Below, one piece after another: positions 1 to 8,938 of a stretch of DNA of 34,567 nt. The DNA comes from Microcystis aeruginosa Ma_MB_S_20031200_S102 (GTDB lineage Bacteria; Cyanobacteriota; Cyanobacteriia; Cyanobacteriales; Microcystaceae). The translations under genes were made by a program, and so were the position numbers. Every line of letters begins with the position of its first letter. The stretch's first letter is position 1. The notes beneath the pieces are model-generated. The model was not told where the DNA came from. It saw nothing but the letters and a program-made list of their open reading frames with translations, and did no database searches. The stretch spans positions 1 to 34,567 of the forward strand of contig SFBI01000118.1 in NCBI GenBank assembly GCA_007095845.1. The letters run 5' to 3'.

Positions 1-127
1 TAATTTCATCATTCTCCTCAAGGCATTTAATTAAACATTCTGTCTTTCTATTTCGTCGTCTTAATGAGTATAATCGAGCGCAAAATGAGGTAATTATGCT
101 CACGAAGTCTTGCATTAAAAAAAATTA

Positions 128-1810
128 TTACTTCTGAGGATTTGACTGAATACTAAAAGCAGGAATTTCATAATCTTCTGGCAGATAATTTTCAGGAATA
201 GTGCTGTGATTGCCATCCCGTAGAGCTTTGTAGTGAGGGGACATAATTTCGATACCAACTTCGTTACATTTATCCTGAATATTTTGATGTAATTCAGAAT
301 AAATATACACCATTTTGTTAGGATGATCGGTGTAGGCATTTAGCTGATAGCTGACATAAAAATCATCGAGACTGGTTTGCAAGACAAAAGGAGCAGGTTC
401 TGAGACAATAAATTGGGTTGCTAAAGCTGCTTCTTTCAGGGTTGCGTGAACCTTACGCCAAGGTAAATCATAACCGAGAGTGACTGTGGTTTGCAAAATT
501 AAAGGCTCTTTGAATTCCCTTTGAGAGACGCTAAAGTTAATCACATTGGTGTTTAACAGCGATGAGTTAGGAATCGTGATAATTTTATTAGACGGTGTGC
601 GAATACGGGTGACTAATAATCCTTTTTCAATCACATCTCCAATAACATCACCAATAGAAATTTTATCTCCTAATTGAAAAGAGCGGGTATAGATGAGGAT
701 AATTCCTCCTACTACGTTAGCAATAGCAGAGGTAGAACCCAAGGAAAATAGCACCCCTAAAAATACCGACACTCCCTGAAAAGCAGGAGAATTAAATCCG
801 GGTAAATAGGGAAAAGCGATGACTATAGCTAAGGCAATTATCAGCAGTGACAGTAAATTATAGGTTGGTTTTGCCCAATCGGGATAGAAACCATGTATGA
901 CTAAATTTTCTCTTTCCAATGCATTGAAAAATGGTCTAATTGCCCTCAACAGATAGTGAGTTATAAAAACAACTAGCAGTATGATAAAAATATTGGGTAA
1001 ATATTTTGCTATCTCTTGGGAAAAAACTTCTAAAGCACTAAAAAAGTATTGCAGAAAACCATCACCAAATTTTCTAGTCCAGGGAAAAAGACGAAGGATA
1101 AAAGTTAAATAAAAATAGAGAATAGTTAAAATAATCAGAGTGCGGATAAATTGCAAAACTCTTAGGGAAAAAATTCCTATTGTTCTGGAACTAATAATCT
1201 CAAAATTTTGGAATCCCACCCCAGGAACTAGGGAGGTGATTAATCTCTGAATCTGGGGAAAAACCCGCGAAGATATAAAAATCATCGCCCAGAAAATTAA
1301 AACCGTGGACAAGGTAGCACTTACCGTCAAAGCTGCATCTTTTAAGAGTTTATCTGGTTGACGTTCTTGACGATAACGGACAATGGCTGCTTTAATCTTT
1401 GCTAAAGCTCGTTCGGCTAATACTTCTTGACTGACTGCGTGTAATTTGGCATCTCTAGAAGTAATAGTAGCAATAACCGTATCTCCCAAAATAATCGAAG
1501 GGTTTTTGTCTTCAGGATCAATTTTTATGGTTAAATCTTCAGGAGAAAGAGCATCGTCATCGGCAATTTTTTCGATTCTAGCTGTAATCGATTGCGCTCT
1601 TTCTTGCGCTGAAAAAGAACCTATTCCTTGCCGAATAGTAAAAAGTTCTTGATTATCAAGCATGACGGGAAAAACTTCTCCCAAAGTTTCCAGGGGTATT
1701 TCCTGTCCTTGTTTAGCAGGATTATTCTGGGCTGCTATCATGAAGACGGGGGATAGAGTCAGTAACAAAACTAAACAAAACAGTCCTAGGTAACGCCAGA
1801 TTTTTTTCAT
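128..1810 (-). CDS. MscS-family mechanosensitive ion channel
   Basis: A 560-residue inner-membrane protein. It opens with a basic and then strongly hydrophobic segment that looks like a signal peptide (about residues 1-27, ending near AAQ). A soluble, presumably periplasmic, region of about 130 residues follows, then several transmembrane helices between about residues 160 and 400. The diagnostic part is the MscS pore and upper beta domain around residues 360-430: a Gly/Ala/Ser-rich helix (SLGSTSAIANVVGG), then YTRSFQLGDKI and later TIPNSSLLNTNVINFS. Family members open under membrane tension to release solutes during osmotic downshock. At 560 residues it is about twice as long as E. coli MscS, which fits the larger cyanobacterial members with extra helices. 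The oxidoreductase gene upstream on the same strand ends 4 nt before this start, so the two are probably co-transcribed. Family certain; gating and substrate unknown. Confidence 0.9.
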   Translation of the reverse strand: MKKIWRYLGLFCLVLLLTLSPVFMIAAQNNPAKQGQEIPLETLGEVFPVMLDNQELFTIRQGIGSFSAQERAQSITARIEKIADDDALSPEDLTIKIDPEDKNPSIILGDTVIATITSRDAKLHAVSQEVLAERALAKIKAAIVRYRQERQPDKLLKDAALTVSATLSTVLIFWAMIFISSRVFPQIQRLITSLVPGVGFQNFEIISSRTIGIFSLRVLQFIRTLIILTILYFYLTFILRLFPWTRKFGDGFLQYFFSALEVFSQEIAKYLPNIFIILLVVFITHYLLRAIRPFFNALERENLVIHGFYPDWAKPTYNLLSLLIIALAIVIAFPYLPGFNSPAFQGVSVFLGVLFSLGSTSAIANVVGGIILIYTRSFQLGDKISIGDVIGDVIEKGLLVTRIRTPSNKIITIPNSSLLNTNVINFSVSQREFKEPLILQTTVTLGYDLPWRKVHATLKEAALATQFIVSEPAPFVLQTSLDDFYVSYQLNAYTDHPNKMVYIYSELHQNIQDKCNEVGIEIMSPHYKALRDGNHSTIPENYLPEDYEIPAFSIQSNPQK

Positions 1811-1813
1811 CTT

Positions 1814-2911
1814 CTAAGCTACAATTTCACAGGAGCGATCGAGTTTAATACCTCTTTTTTTCATCGTAGCATGGAATAGTTCTGTGGATAACACCTGTTC
1901 CACGGGATAAATCCCAGCTTTTTGGAGTTTTGCCCCTAAGATTAATTCTGCCACGCTGCCAGTTCCCCAACCCGCTGCTTGAGCAGTGTTCTCGTGAACC
2001 ATAGTTGCTTGATAAACCGCTTTTTGCTGCCCTTGCCATCCGGCGACTTTTGCTAACATTGCTACCCCAATTCCCGAAAATTTATCGGTTACTTCTGTCA
2101 TGCGATAACTAACTTGGGAAAAAAACTCGATTCCCCGAGAACTTTCTACCCAAGCATCGGGAAAAATATGGGCAGTAATCCAAGTTAAGTGATTATAAAA
2201 ATCGGGAATAGAACCAAATTTTGTGATCACATTTTGCACTGGAAAAGATTCGGCAAAAGTATAGGTTTCTGGCATATCAAACCAATAAACACCAGTTTTA
2301 CCTAAAGGGGCGGGAAAGTCAATTACTTCTCTAGCAGTATAGGGTTTAATCTCTTGCCATTTTCCCTCAATCCAAGCTAAAAAAGGCTTTTTTAAACCGA
2401 GAAAAGTTGTCCGCATCACAGTTAATCCCGCACCTCCTGAACTGGCTACGGCATAATTTAAACGGATCGTTTCTACCCTATCTAATTGTTCGACTCCCTC
2501 CCGCACTATACTATTAGAAATACCTGGAAAAATTCCCGTATTAACCACGGCAGTTATTCCCGCTTTTATCGCTAATTCTCGATAGGGAATTAACTTTTGA
2601 TAAAAAGAACGATGATCACTAACATCAATATAATTGACTTTTTCTTCAATGCAAATTTTTATTACCCTGTCATCGCGATAGTGAAAAGGACCGGCACAAT
2701 GAATGACTAAATCACTATTTTTAATTGCCTGTCTAAGCTTGTCTATTTCCTCTAAATCTAAAGCCAAAAACTGCATTCTTGGCAGTAATTTAATCGCTTT
2801 TTCCTTGCGTCCAGTGACAATAATTTTAGCGGCAGTATGATTAATAATATCTAGGGCGACACTTTGACCAATGCGACCAGTGCCACCTAAAATTAAAACA
2901 GTTTTTTCCAT
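1814..2911 (-). CDS. saccharopine dehydrogenase-like NAD(P)-binding oxidoreductase
   Basis: The N-terminus MEKTVLILGGTGRIGQSVA is a Rossmann dinucleotide-binding motif of the GGxGxxG type. A basic stretch (VTGRKEKA) at the end of the second strand suggests an NADP preference. Later VIHCAGPF and YIDVSDH match saccharopine dehydrogenase-like proteins. I chose the ATG at 2911, which starts directly at the Rossmann strand. An in-frame TTG at 2926 would add five residues (MLIVA) and is less likely. The protein of about 365 residues is typical of the stand-alone bacterial family, whose substrates are mostly unknown, so lysine metabolism should not be assumed. The stop lies 4 nt upstream of the MscS start, suggesting one transcript. 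Confidence 0.85.
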   Translation of the reverse strand: MEKTVLILGGTGRIGQSVALDIINHTAAKIIVTGRKEKAIKLLPRMQFLALDLEEIDKLRQAIKNSDLVIHCAGPFHYRDDRVIKICIEEKVNYIDVSDHRSFYQKLIPYRELAIKAGITAVVNTGIFPGISNSIVREGVEQLDRVETIRLNYAVASSGGAGLTVMRTTFLGLKKPFLAWIEGKWQEIKPYTAREVIDFPAPLGKTGVYWFDMPETYTFAESFPVQNVITKFGSIPDFYNHLTWITAHIFPDAWVESSRGIEFFSQVSYRMTEVTDKFSGIGVAMLAKVAGWQGQQKAVYQATMVHENTAQAAGWGTGSVAELILGAKLQKAGIYPVEQVLSTELFHATMKKRGIKLDRSCEIVA

Positions 2912-3003
2912 GGCAACTATTAACAATGTTTGTTGCCCTAGTATAGCATCATCTTGGCAAATTTGCCTATTTTTTGAGATGAAAATTTTAGAATAATCCC
3001 AAC

Positions 3004-4455
3004 TTATTTAATGCGTCCGAGGGGCAAGAAAATAGTTAAAATCTCACCTTCTTCGGGTTTTTCACGTACAATAAATTTACCTCCCAAAGCTTGAAAAAGG
3101 TTTTTAGTCACCTTCATATTCAGACTTAAACTACCGGTTTCTGGTTGAAACATTAAGACTTTTCCCAAAGCTTTGAGGGTAAGATTCGGTGATTTTACCT
3201 GAGTTTGGAACTGCATTTTTAATTGATTTCCTGCCGTTGATATATGTACTTGCAACAGACCACCACTGGTCATACTGCGAGTACATTTTTCCACGACTCC
3301 ATTTAACATTTGATCCAATAAATTCGGGTCGCTAATTACCGAAGGCAATTTTTTCGGTACATTAACTTCTAAATTGACATTGCGCCGTTTAGCTTGTTTC
3401 TGCCACCGGGGAATACTATCTTGAAAGACTTTTTCTAGGGCAATTGGAATTAATTGAATTGGTTTATCTCCCAGAGGATTAATACCCAATTCTGCGGCTC
3501 GAAAAATTAATTCCATGCGCTGAATTTGTTCACTACATTCTAAATCGATTGTTTCTAAATATTTTTCTACATCTTCCGTTACTTTGGCCCGTTTTAATAA
3601 TAATCGGGCAATGGTGCGAATGGTGGTTAAAGGGGTGCGAATTTCGTGGGTTAAAGCGCGCAATAATTCCAAATCACAACCCGATTCTAAATTAGAATTA
3701 TCTTCCTTTGGGGGAGTGATTTCGCTATTGATAGACGATTTCGTTTTTTTCAGGTCTAAGTTAGATTGGTCGGGTAAATTTTGCAGTAATTGGCGACTAA
3801 ATTGGCTAACTAGACGATAATCCGGCGAGGGACTGCCATTAGCCTCGATAATTGCCTCTAAAGTCTCGATTTGCGGATAACGCAGATTAACTAATCGTTG
3901 CCGCAACTGCTGCCAAGCTTGCTGAGTGAGGACGGGATCAAAGGAAAATTGAAAAGAGGACAAACCCCACTGATCCTCGCCTAAAACCAGCAAAAGAGCG
4001 AAACTTTCGCTAAAAACCAGACAAAATCTTTCATTAGCAATCGGATCCGTTGGCAAGAGAGGCAATTCATGAATCTCCGTCGGGGAAATATCGGCGGCGG
4101 ATTTTTCCTGAGCAGGCAATTGCAAACCCAGCCATTGTAAATGTTTTAAAGCTTTAACGGTAAAAACACCAAATTTAAAACCCGTTAAAGCCTTGCTTTC
4201 TCTGACTAAGGCCGTCGGACCGGAGAGAATTAAACCCCGACTGGCAGCATTATTTGGGTTTTGTAATAAGATATTTTCTAAAGCGGCGATCGCTGCGAAC
4301 CATTCACTTTCCGCTTTCAGTTGCGATCGCTTAAGCCATTCTGATAAATTAGGATAAAAAGCATTGGGGGTGAAAGTTTCCCGGTCCTGATGGTCAGTTG
4401 GCGGGAAAATATCGCTTAATTTCGGTAAAGACCCCTCTAACATCGTTTTCATCAC
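3004..4455 (-). CDS. sensor histidine kinase with DICT-like N-terminus and degenerate ATPase domain
   Basis: A soluble 483-residue protein with no membrane helix. The N-terminal 230 residues resemble a DICT-type sensor module: a conserved pattern at FCLVFSESFALLL and WGLSSFQFSFDP followed by an alpha helix; this assignment is inference. Residues around 265-290 form a canonical phosphoacceptor helix, LLRALTHEIRTPLTTIRTIA, with the His in an HEIRTPL H-box. The C-terminal ATP-binding region is poor. The N-box area (LLDQMLNGVVEKC) lacks the usual NAIKYT pattern, no DxGxG G1 box is visible, and only a relaxed G2-like stretch (ETGSLSLNMKVTKNLFQALGG) remains. It may transfer phosphate inefficiently or depend on another kinase. 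The final residues (EGEILTIFLPL) match the usual kinase end, so the gene is not truncated. No response regulator is adjacent. Confidence 0.82.
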   Translation of the reverse strand: MMKTMLEGSLPKLSDIFPPTDHQDRETFTPNAFYPNLSEWLKRSQLKAESEWFAAIAALENILLQNPNNAASRGLILSGPTALVRESKALTGFKFGVFTVKALKHLQWLGLQLPAQEKSAADISPTEIHELPLLPTDPIANERFCLVFSESFALLLVLGEDQWGLSSFQFSFDPVLTQQAWQQLRQRLVNLRYPQIETLEAIIEANGSPSPDYRLVSQFSRQLLQNLPDQSNLDLKKTKSSINSEITPPKEDNSNLESGCDLELLRALTHEIRTPLTTIRTIARLLLKRAKVTEDVEKYLETIDLECSEQIQRMELIFRAAELGINPLGDKPIQLIPIALEKVFQDSIPRWQKQAKRRNVNLEVNVPKKLPSVISDPNLLDQMLNGVVEKCTRSMTSGGLLQVHISTAGNQLKMQFQTQVKSPNLTLKALGKVLMFQPETGSLSLNMKVTKNLFQALGGKFIVREKPEEGEILTIFLPLGRIK

Positions 4456-4835
4456 TGACTAGATACAAATTCCTTACCTAGAATATTACCCCCGTCAATG
4501 CTCATCCCATAACGGTAAAACCGAACTCTATTAGCAGTGATATCCGCGTTTTGATAGCAGTTATCTTAATGGTGAGGTATAAAGTTTTAGTTTTGGGGAG
4601 TCGGTAGTCGATAGCAAATTAGGTTACACTTCATCGAGGATGATGAGAAAGGCTGTGTCAGTTATAAGATGTGAGTTTTCGATTTGCTGATCGTATTTTT
4701 CTTTGATCCAGAGGACTTTTGGGTTCCCAAAGGGATAAGAATAGGAAAGTGTGGAGAATTCTCCCATAATCGCTACAATTTTTCTAGAGGCTAAATGTTG
4801 CCCTCACTTAAGTTCTTTTGTACTAATTAAAAACC
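4456..4835. other. 380-bp intergenic region with a possible short ORF on the minus strand
   Basis: This lies between two divergently transcribed genes and must hold both promoters. I see no clear sigma70 boxes. On the minus strand an open frame starts at ATG 4767 and stops at TAA 4624-4626. It encodes 47 residues beginning MGEFSTLSYSYPFGN and ending FLIILDEV, and the frame stays open for several codons upstream of the ATG. The composition looks like protein, and it could be the C-terminal remnant of a decayed gene, but I do not recognise the family and no ribosome-binding site stands out. Confidence 0.4.
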
Positions 4836-7800
4836 ATGAAAATTCTTCACGGTACTTGGATTCCTCAATCAACGGACGAATTTATTCAGAAGGGTAGCTT
4901 TTATCTTTGGGGAGAAACTAGCACCCCGAAAAAGAGCCGCAGCACTGCTGATAATTATCATCCTTTTCAGTTAAGCAAAGAAGAATTAACTAGCTTTCTC
5001 ACTGGAGAATTAGGAATAGTTCAATCGAATTATAATCCTCTTAGTCGGCAATTTGTCCCCCGCTACTTTCTTTTACCTAGCCGGGATGATCAACCTTTAC
5101 CCTCTTTAGAATTACTGCGTTATCTAGAAAAAGAACCCCCAGAAAATAGCCAATGGCAATCTTGGCAAATTGATTGTTATCCCCTTAATCCTGTACTTAA
5201 ACTGCTCAATGATCTGCATTTTATCTGTCTTTACAACTCCTCAGAGATTCAGTTAGGTGCAGATTTACTTTTTTGGTATCACTACAGTCAAGCTTTTAAA
5301 GAAATAATTCTCAAAGATAACTATATTCCTGCCTTTAAATATCGAGAATTAGCCACAAATAACAAGAAAACTGTTAACTTTGCTATCTATCCTCTTTGGG
5401 AAATTATATCAGCAACCTATGAAACCAATCTCGATCGCTATCTTGAATATCTTCCCCGCATTTGTCTTGCTGGTGCTGAAAATCCCCATGCTTCACCACA
5501 ATTATACGATCCCAAAACCCTACTCCAGCACTTCTCCGAATGTCTCCTCAATGAAATTGTCACTAACACAGCAATTCCTGTCAGTTTTGATAAAAAAATT
5601 AGCGAGACAATTATAGGTGATTGCTTCTCTGTGACTAAAACTGCCGGATTTCTGCAAACTGCCGCTGCCTTAGAAAAATATCAACAGTGGCAAACTTGGA
5701 GACAGCAGTTACTAGGAGACCAAAATATATCTAGTTTTAGCCTTGGTTTTAAACTAACGGAGGCCCCAGAAAATAATATTGAACAGTGGCAAATTACTTT
5801 TATCCTCATCTCTAAACAAGACCCCTCCCTGCGATTAGAATTAGACGAATATTGGTATGCAGTACCCGAAACTAGAACAAGCATACGAGCGCATTTTGGT
5901 CAAGATTTAGACAAAAATATTTTACTAAGTTTGGGTTATGCTGCCCGTATTTATCCCCCCATTTGGCAAGGATTAGAAACGGATAAACCGACGGGATTTT
6001 CTCTCAACCTTACAGAAGCTTTTACTTTCTTAAAAGAAACTGCTTGGATTTTAGAAGATGCGGGATATAAGGTAATTATTCCCGCTTGGTGGACTCCCGA
6101 AGGTCGTCAACGCGCTAAAGTTCGGCTAAAAACCACTTCTAAATCGGGCAAATCTACCCCCGTTAGTAAAGGGATTTTTAGCCTCGAAAACATCATTGAA
6201 TATCAATATGAATTAGCCATCGGTGAAGAAACTATTAGTCAAGAGGAATGGCAACAATTAATTGACACCAAAACACCCTTAGTTAAATTTCGAGGTCAAT
6301 GGGTAGAATTAGAACAAAATAAAATGCAGCAAATGCTGGATTTTTGGCAGAAATATCAGCAGGAAAATCCTGAGATGAATCTGATTGAATTAATGAAAAA
6401 AGCTGCCGAATACCCAGAGGAGATTATTGTTGAAACCGATGATTTTTTGGGTTCTATGCTAGAGAAATTACAAAATCCTAGTCAACTAGAACCGATCGAA
6501 AATCCTCCCCAATTACAAGGAACGCTGCGGGAGTACCAAAAGCGCGGAGTTGCCTGGATTCAATACCTAGAACAATTGGGGTTAAATGGTTGTCTTGCTG
6601 ACGATATGGGACTGGGAAAAACCCTACAAGTAATTGCTAGATTGATTGGGGAAAGAGAGGGAGATAATAATGTTTTGCCAACTCTGCTAGTTGCACCCAC
6701 TTCTGTGGTGGGAAATTGGGCAAAAGAAATTGAGAAATTTGCCCCCCATCTTCAGGTTTTAATTCACCATGGTAGTAAGCGCTATCAAAATGAGAAGGAA
6801 TTTCAGATAGTAGCTAGTCACAAGGATATCGTCATTACTTCTTTTACCTTAGTTCGCAAGGACTTGAAATTATTTAACTCGCAATCTTGGCAACGTTTAG
6901 TAATTGATGAAGCACAAAATATAAAAAATCCTAAAGCGGCACAAACTAAAGCAATCTTGAGTTTATCTGCACAACATCGTCTCGCATTAACGGGAACTCC
7001 AGTAGAAAATAGACTGCTTGATTTATGGTCAATTTTTAACTTTCTTAACCCTGGTTATTTAGGTAAAGAAACTCAATTTCGTAAAGCTTTTGAAGTGCCA
7101 ATCCAAAAACAAAATGATCGTCTCCAGTCCACGGTTCTCAAAAAATTAGTGGAACCTTTTATTCTGCGTCGGGTAAAAACCGATAAGCAGATAATTAAAG
7201 ATTTGCCTGACAAAGTGGAAAACAAACAGTATTGTAATTTAACTAAAGAACAAGCTTCTCTCTACGAAGTTGTTATCAAAGAAGTGGAAAAACAATTAGA
7301 AGAAGCGGAGGGAATAAAACGCAAAGGATTAATTTTATCTACCCTGATGCGCTTGAAACAAATTTGTAATCATCCCCGTCAATTTTTACAGGATAACAGT
7401 GCTTTTACCCCTGAGCGATCGCATAAGTTAGAGCGTTTGGGAGAAATGCTAGAAGAAGTAATTTTAGAGGGAGATAGTCTGCTAATTTTCACTCAATTTA
7501 CTGAAATCGGTGACTCCTTACAAAAGTACCTCAAACAAACTTTTCGCTATAATACTTATTATCTTTACGGGGGGACTTCTCAACCAAAACGAGAACAAAT
7601 GATCGAAGAATTTCAACATCCCGAAACAGAACCTTCCGTATTTATTTTATCCCTAAAAGCTGGGGGAGTGGGGATTACTTTAACCAAAGCAAATCATGTT
7701 TTTCATTTCGATCGTTGGTGGAATCCTGCGGTGGAAAATCAAGCAACTGATCGCGCTTTTAGAATTGGTCAACAAAAAAATGTTTTCGTGCATAAATTTG

Positions 7801-7958
7801 TCACTTTGGGAACCTTAGAGGAAAGAATTGATGAAATGATCGAGGAAAAGAAAAAGGTAGCTAATGCTATTGTTAGTAATGATGAATCTTGGTTAACGGA
7901 ATTAGATAACGAAAGTTTTCGTCAGTTAATCGCATTGAATAAACAGACAATTATTTAA
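4836..7958 (+). CDS. SNF2-family DEAD/DEAH-like helicase (Swi2/Snf2 ATPase)
   Basis: A full-length 1040-residue protein of the bacterial SNF2 group. The first 570 or so residues form the bacterial SNF2-associated region. The ATPase core follows: Walker A LADDMGLGKT near residue 587, motif II IDEAQN near 690 (DEAQ rather than DEAH), motif III LTGTPVENR, and the C-terminal RecA lobe with SLKAGGVGITL near 942, FDRWWNPAVENQATDRAFRIGQ near 958 and the usual VHKFVTLGTLEERI end. All catalytic motifs appear intact. The family translocates on double-stranded DNA and remodels protein-DNA complexes without unwinding. The next gene, a SWIM zinc-finger protein, starts 13 nt after this stop, so the two are almost certainly co-transcribed. 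SNF2/SWIM gene pairs are recurrent in bacteria but their role is poorly defined. Confidence 0.93.
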   Translation: MKILHGTWIPQSTDEFIQKGSFYLWGETSTPKKSRSTADNYHPFQLSKEELTSFLTGELGIVQSNYNPLSRQFVPRYFLLPSRDDQPLPSLELLRYLEKEPPENSQWQSWQIDCYPLNPVLKLLNDLHFICLYNSSEIQLGADLLFWYHYSQAFKEIILKDNYIPAFKYRELATNNKKTVNFAIYPLWEIISATYETNLDRYLEYLPRICLAGAENPHASPQLYDPKTLLQHFSECLLNEIVTNTAIPVSFDKKISETIIGDCFSVTKTAGFLQTAAALEKYQQWQTWRQQLLGDQNISSFSLGFKLTEAPENNIEQWQITFILISKQDPSLRLELDEYWYAVPETRTSIRAHFGQDLDKNILLSLGYAARIYPPIWQGLETDKPTGFSLNLTEAFTFLKETAWILEDAGYKVIIPAWWTPEGRQRAKVRLKTTSKSGKSTPVSKGIFSLENIIEYQYELAIGEETISQEEWQQLIDTKTPLVKFRGQWVELEQNKMQQMLDFWQKYQQENPEMNLIELMKKAAEYPEEIIVETDDFLGSMLEKLQNPSQLEPIENPPQLQGTLREYQKRGVAWIQYLEQLGLNGCLADDMGLGKTLQVIARLIGEREGDNNVLPTLLVAPTSVVGNWAKEIEKFAPHLQVLIHHGSKRYQNEKEFQIVASHKDIVITSFTLVRKDLKLFNSQSWQRLVIDEAQNIKNPKAAQTKAILSLSAQHRLALTGTPVENRLLDLWSIFNFLNPGYLGKETQFRKAFEVPIQKQNDRLQSTVLKKLVEPFILRRVKTDKQIIKDLPDKVENKQYCNLTKEQASLYEVVIKEVEKQLEEAEGIKRKGLILSTLMRLKQICNHPRQFLQDNSAFTPERSHKLERLGEMLEEVILEGDSLLIFTQFTEIGDSLQKYLKQTFRYNTYYLYGGTSQPKREQMIEEFQHPETEPSVFILSLKAGGVGITLTKANHVFHFDRWWNPAVENQATDRAFRIGQQKNVFVHKFVTLGTLEERIDEMIEEKKKVANAIVSNDESWLTELDNESFRQLIALNKQTII

Positions 7959-7971
7959 TCGAGGTAAACCT

Positions 7972-8811
7972 ATGAATAAATTTAGTAAAACTTGGTGGGG
8001 ACAACGCTTTATAGAAGCATTAGAGGAATTTACCGACTCAGCGCGTTTGAGTCGAGGACGTTCCTACGCTAAAAATGATAAAGTCAAGAATTACGAAATT
8101 GACGGTAATTTAATTACTGCTCAGGTGCGAGGTTCCATTAATCCCTACTTTGGAGTTTACAAAGAACCTTTGTATAAGGTGAGTATTGAGATTAAACCAA
8201 TTACTAAAGCAGAGTGGTCACAAGCTTTATATAATCTTGGTTCAAGAGCGAGTATGATCTCTAAACTGCTGCTCAAAGAAGTTCCCGATAATATTGATGA
8301 AGCATTTAGCGATCTGAATCTGCACTTATTACCCCACAGTCAAAAGGATTTTATCACCAATTGTTCCTGTCCCGATTGGGAAAATCCCTGTAAACATATT
8401 GCTGGAGTTTATTACCTCGTTGCTTCCCAATTAGATCAGGATCCTTTCCTCTTATTTGAATTACGCGGTATCTCTCGTCAAAAATTACTGCAAGAGTTAG
8501 CAAAAACTCCCCTCGGTAAGCTGCTTTCCTCCTCTATCCAAGAGGAAAAAATTCCTCTTAACCCCGTTACCTCCTATCACACTAAACCCGAAACTATACC
8601 AGCAGCAGAAACAATTGATCTCAAAGAATTTTGGCACTCCCATCACCGTTTACCCGAAAATACTGAGTTAGTTAAATCCGCAACTATTCCCGCAATTGTC
8701 ATTAAAAAAGCCGGTGATTATCCTGCATTTTGGGATAAGGATACTTCCTTTATCGAAGTAATGGAAGAAATGTATCAACGGGTACGCAATAAAAACGCTG
8801 GTATGTTATAA
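7972..8811 (+). CDS. SWIM zinc-finger domain protein
   Basis: A 279-residue protein starting MNKFSKTWWGQRFIEALE, the WWGxxxIxxLE opening seen in SWIM proteins that accompany SNF2 helicases. The SWIM zinc ligands are clear around residues 132-144: CSCPDWENPCKH, i.e. CxC followed by CxH. The remainder is an alpha-helical C-terminal region (FLLFELRGISRQKLLQEL). SWIM fingers bind DNA or protein, so this is plausibly a targeting subunit for the helicase; that is inference from adjacency. An RBS-like GAGG lies 6-9 nt upstream of the ATG. The 127 nt after the stop hold a small dyad (CTTCTT-ATT-AAGAAG) and two copies of GATTAAAGGGG, but no convincing terminator. Confidence 0.88.
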   Translation: MNKFSKTWWGQRFIEALEEFTDSARLSRGRSYAKNDKVKNYEIDGNLITAQVRGSINPYFGVYKEPLYKVSIEIKPITKAEWSQALYNLGSRASMISKLLLKEVPDNIDEAFSDLNLHLLPHSQKDFITNCSCPDWENPCKHIAGVYYLVASQLDQDPFLLFELRGISRQKLLQELAKTPLGKLLSSSIQEEKIPLNPVTSYHTKPETIPAAETIDLKEFWHSHHRLPENTELVKSATIPAIVIKKAGDYPAFWDKDTSFIEVMEEMYQRVRNKNAGML

Positions 8812-8938
8812 TGAGGTAAGTGTTAAAAATTGTCAGACATCCTTCTTATTAAGAAGAAATTAAGGGTAGATTAAAGGGGGATTAAAGGGGGATCAGAAGT
8901 TTGAAAAAGCATTCTATTTTTTAAGACAAGCAGAATCT

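Noticed and set aside
1-12. Possible start of another minus-strand gene (ATGATGAAA with GAGGAG upstream)
   Set aside because: Only four codons lie in the window, too few to support a gene; 13-127 is otherwise featureless AT-rich spacer.
8820-8938. Dyad and GATTAAAGGGG repeats upstream of the channel gene taken as a terminator
   Set aside because: The CTTCTT/AAGAAG stem is weak and not followed by a T-run.
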